Origin: G021776435 sp046756245
GTDB taxonomy: Bacteria > Pseudomonadota > Alphaproteobacteria > Caulobacterales > Parvularculaceae
Direction: 5' to 3'
Assembly: GCA_046756245.1 (NCBI GenBank)
Contig: JBHHVZ010000091.1
Coordinates: 1 to 11,529, forward strand
DNA: 11,529 nucleotides
Each line of letters begins with the position of its first letter. Position 1 is the stretch's first letter. Position numbers and translations under genes: made by a program. Of this stretch, positions 10,359-11,529 are shown piece after piece. The notes beneath the pieces are model-generated. The model had not been told where the DNA came from. It was given only the letters and a program-made list of their open reading frames with translations, and did not search any database.

Positions 10359-11529
10359 GCGACGATCTCGGGCGCCGCGTCGAGTTCGGGCCGCCGGTTC
10401 CAGCCTTCGACCTGGCGGATTTCGTTCGGCGTCAAGATGCGGTTTTTGACGGCGATTTCGTGCGCTTTCCAGCGCGCCTCGGGATCGCTTCTCAGAAACG
10501 CCGAGAGGTCGAATTCGAGCTCGTGCGTCGCCCGCTCGCCGGCCGTGAATACGGAGCGGCGGAACGCTTCCTCTATTTTCCGGATCCACGGCGTCAGGGT
10601 GAATTGCGCGAACCAGCGGCCGGCGGTCTCGCTGTTCGTGAAGGTCGAATGATCCCAAATGCCTATAATCGGCGGCGGCACGTTGAACAGTCTGGCGATT
10701 TCCTCGGTGGAAAAGCGCCGGACGGCGAGCATTTCGAGATTTTCCGGGGTCACGGTAAACGGCGTGAATTTTGCGCCGTTGTCGAGCACCAGCACCTTGC
10801 CGGCGTTGCGGGCGCCCGTCCAGGCGGCGCGGATATCTTCCTGCAGGTTTTCTCTGCCGGCGACGCCTAGGGCGTGTTCGAAGGACAAAAGCCCCGACGG
10901 CGCCGCCCGGTTGTCGTAGAGGAATTCGCCGAACGCGTCCTGGGTCAAGCCGGCGCGCACCGGCGGCGAGGCGCGCGCAAGCCGCGACCGGCCGACGAGG
11001 CCGTCGTCGGAACGGTCCTTTAGATGGGCGACTTCCGAATCGAGCAGCCGGCGCGTCCGGCCGGCCGCGCCGCCGAGCGCCGGCGGCGGCGCAATGTCGT
11101 AGGCGAGCCGGCCGGACGGGAGCAGGCGCACGGTCGAAAGCGCCCACGGGATCGGCTCCAGCGCGGCGACGCGCCCGTCGCGGCCGGCGGCGATTTCGAC
11201 CAGGGCGTTGCCGTTCAAAAGCGCCTGGGCGATATACCATTCTATGAATTCCGGCCAGGATTGCGCGGCGTTCGGTCCCTCGCGGATCAGGCGGGCGACG
11301 GCGTGATCCGGGTCTTCTTCCCTGCCGTTCGGGCCTTTTTTAAAGACGAAGGCTGGCAGGCTCGCGATGGCGCCGGCGATGGCGCCGACGGCGGCGCAGA
11401 CGGTCGCGTAGTTTTCTGCGAGGCGCGGCGTGATCGGCGGCCGCAGGTCGGCGTTTCCGGGGAGCAGGCCCACGCGCTGGCAGTGGGCGTTGCGCGGATC
11501 GAGCAGGCTTACGTAATCGCCGCCGCCGC
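10355..11529 (-). CDS. Phage portal protein, HK97 family (5' end outside window)
   Basis: The portal is the dodecameric ring at one capsid vertex through which DNA is packaged and leaves. At least 390 codons are open to the window edge. A GTG at 11473 exists, but the frame continues upstream (GGGDYVSLLDPRNAHCQRV), so the true start is probably outside. Family features are PPITPRLAENYATVCAAVGAIAGAIASLPAFVFKK, WPEFIEWYIAQALLNGNALVEI, HLKDRSDDGLVGRSRLARA, NVPPPIIGIWDHSTFTNSETAGRWF and LTPNEIRQVEGWNRRPE near the C-terminus. The visible length and intact C-terminal motifs suggest a full-sized, functional protein. The stop overlaps the HTH start. I would expect a terminase gene upstream, but nothing of it is visible. 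Confidence 0.92.
   Translation of the reverse strand, partial: GGGDYVSLLDPRNAHCQRVGLLPGNADLRPPITPRLAENYATVCAAVGAIAGAIASLPAFVFKKGPNGREEDPDHAVARLIREGPNAAQSWPEFIEWYIAQALLNGNALVEIAAGRDGRVAALEPIPWALSTVRLLPSGRLAYDIAPPPALGGAAGRTRRLLDSEVAHLKDRSDDGLVGRSRLARASPPVRAGLTQDAFGEFLYDNRAAPSGLLSFEHALGVAGRENLQEDIRAAWTGARNAGKVLVLDNGAKFTPFTVTPENLEMLAVRRFSTEEIARLFNVPPPIIGIWDHSTFTNSETAGRWFAQFTLTPWIRKIEEAFRRSVFTAGERATHELEFDLSAFLRSDPEARWKAHEIAVKNRILTPNEIRQVEGWNRRPELDAAPEIVA

Larger units (their letters stand above)
9051..11529. mobile_element. Integrated phage-derived element (left end only)
   Basis: From the tRNA-Val 3' end to the window edge, all three genes are on the minus strand and of phage type: HK97-family portal, excisionase/AlpA-like HTH, tyrosine integrase. 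Portal and HTH overlap by ATGA, and HTH and integrase overlap by 163 bp, so this is one compact unit transcribed toward the tRNA. No protease, capsid or tail gene lies between portal and integrase. A capsid-forming phage satellite, a remodelled prophage or a prophage remnant all fit. The right end is outside the window. Confidence 0.75.

Noticed and set aside
9199..10449. 416-codon plus-strand open frame antisense to integrase and HTH
   Set aside because: Its composition is that of an antisense shadow; the opposite strand carries clear integrase motifs.
10359..11240. Continuation of the HTH frame upstream through the portal gene (406-codon open frame)
   Set aside because: The upstream part is a GC-driven shadow of the portal gene, Arg/Pro-rich and without domains; the ATG at 10358 overlapping the portal stop is the sensible start.
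1..11529. CRISPR array, toxin-antitoxin pair or riboswitch
   Set aside because: I found no regularly spaced repeats, no small paired toxin/antitoxin frames, and no conserved riboswitch core. The only multi-copy motifs are the two hairpin repeats at the left edge and short tandem duplications.

Overview
The window looks like chromosomal DNA from a GC-rich alphaproteobacterium. The main pointers are a close match to the cell-cycle response regulator CpdR, an IbpA-type Hsp20 beginning MRSFDLTPLYRSTVGFDR, an alphaproteobacterial-type XRE regulator, a HisN-type histidinol-phosphatase, and an apparent alpha-r8/MmgR-type small RNA. I cannot place it below class level with confidence.

Layout. 1-175: two long-stem inverted repeats of one family, in opposite orientation. 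268-1062 (+): SuhB-like inositol monophosphatase, converging on a small lipoprotein gene (1089-1364, -). 1481-1942 (-): Hsp20 gene with a complete heat-shock control region: sigma32-type promoter, a leader of three hairpins ending in a ROSE-like RNA thermometer, and a strong intrinsic terminator. 2163-4330 (+): tight three-gene operon of a lipoprotein-tagged COG4798-type methyltransferase, an SCP2-like protein and a lysophospholipase-like alpha/beta hydrolase. It converges, with 2 bp between stops, on hisN (4333-5142, -). A perfect 14-bp stem separates hisN from an XRE regulator (5244-5648, -), which follows a 303-bp gene-free stretch. 5952-7133 (-): GT4 glycosyltransferase. 7134-7439: intergenic region holding a small RNA (about 7358-7436, +) behind a 34-bp palindromic operator. 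7440-8345 (-): N-formylglutamate amidohydrolase. 8553-8912 (+): cpdR. 8976-9050 (+): tRNA-Val(GAC).

From the 3' end of tRNA-Val to the right edge the DNA belongs to an integrated element. On the minus strand it carries an HK97-type portal gene (cut by the window edge), a small excisionase/AlpA-like HTH protein, and a tyrosine integrase whose last 15 codons lie antisense inside the tRNA gene. The portal gene runs straight into the HTH and integrase genes with no protease or capsid gene between. That is unusual for an ordinary siphophage and suggests a phage satellite or reduced prophage.

The most noteworthy signals are non-coding. They are the MmgR-like sRNA with an operator that resembles the site of PhaR/AniA-type PHB regulators, the Hsp20 RNA thermometer with its matching promoter, and the covarying repeat pair at the left edge. 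The integrated element is the best candidate for an accessory system, but only one end of it is visible.
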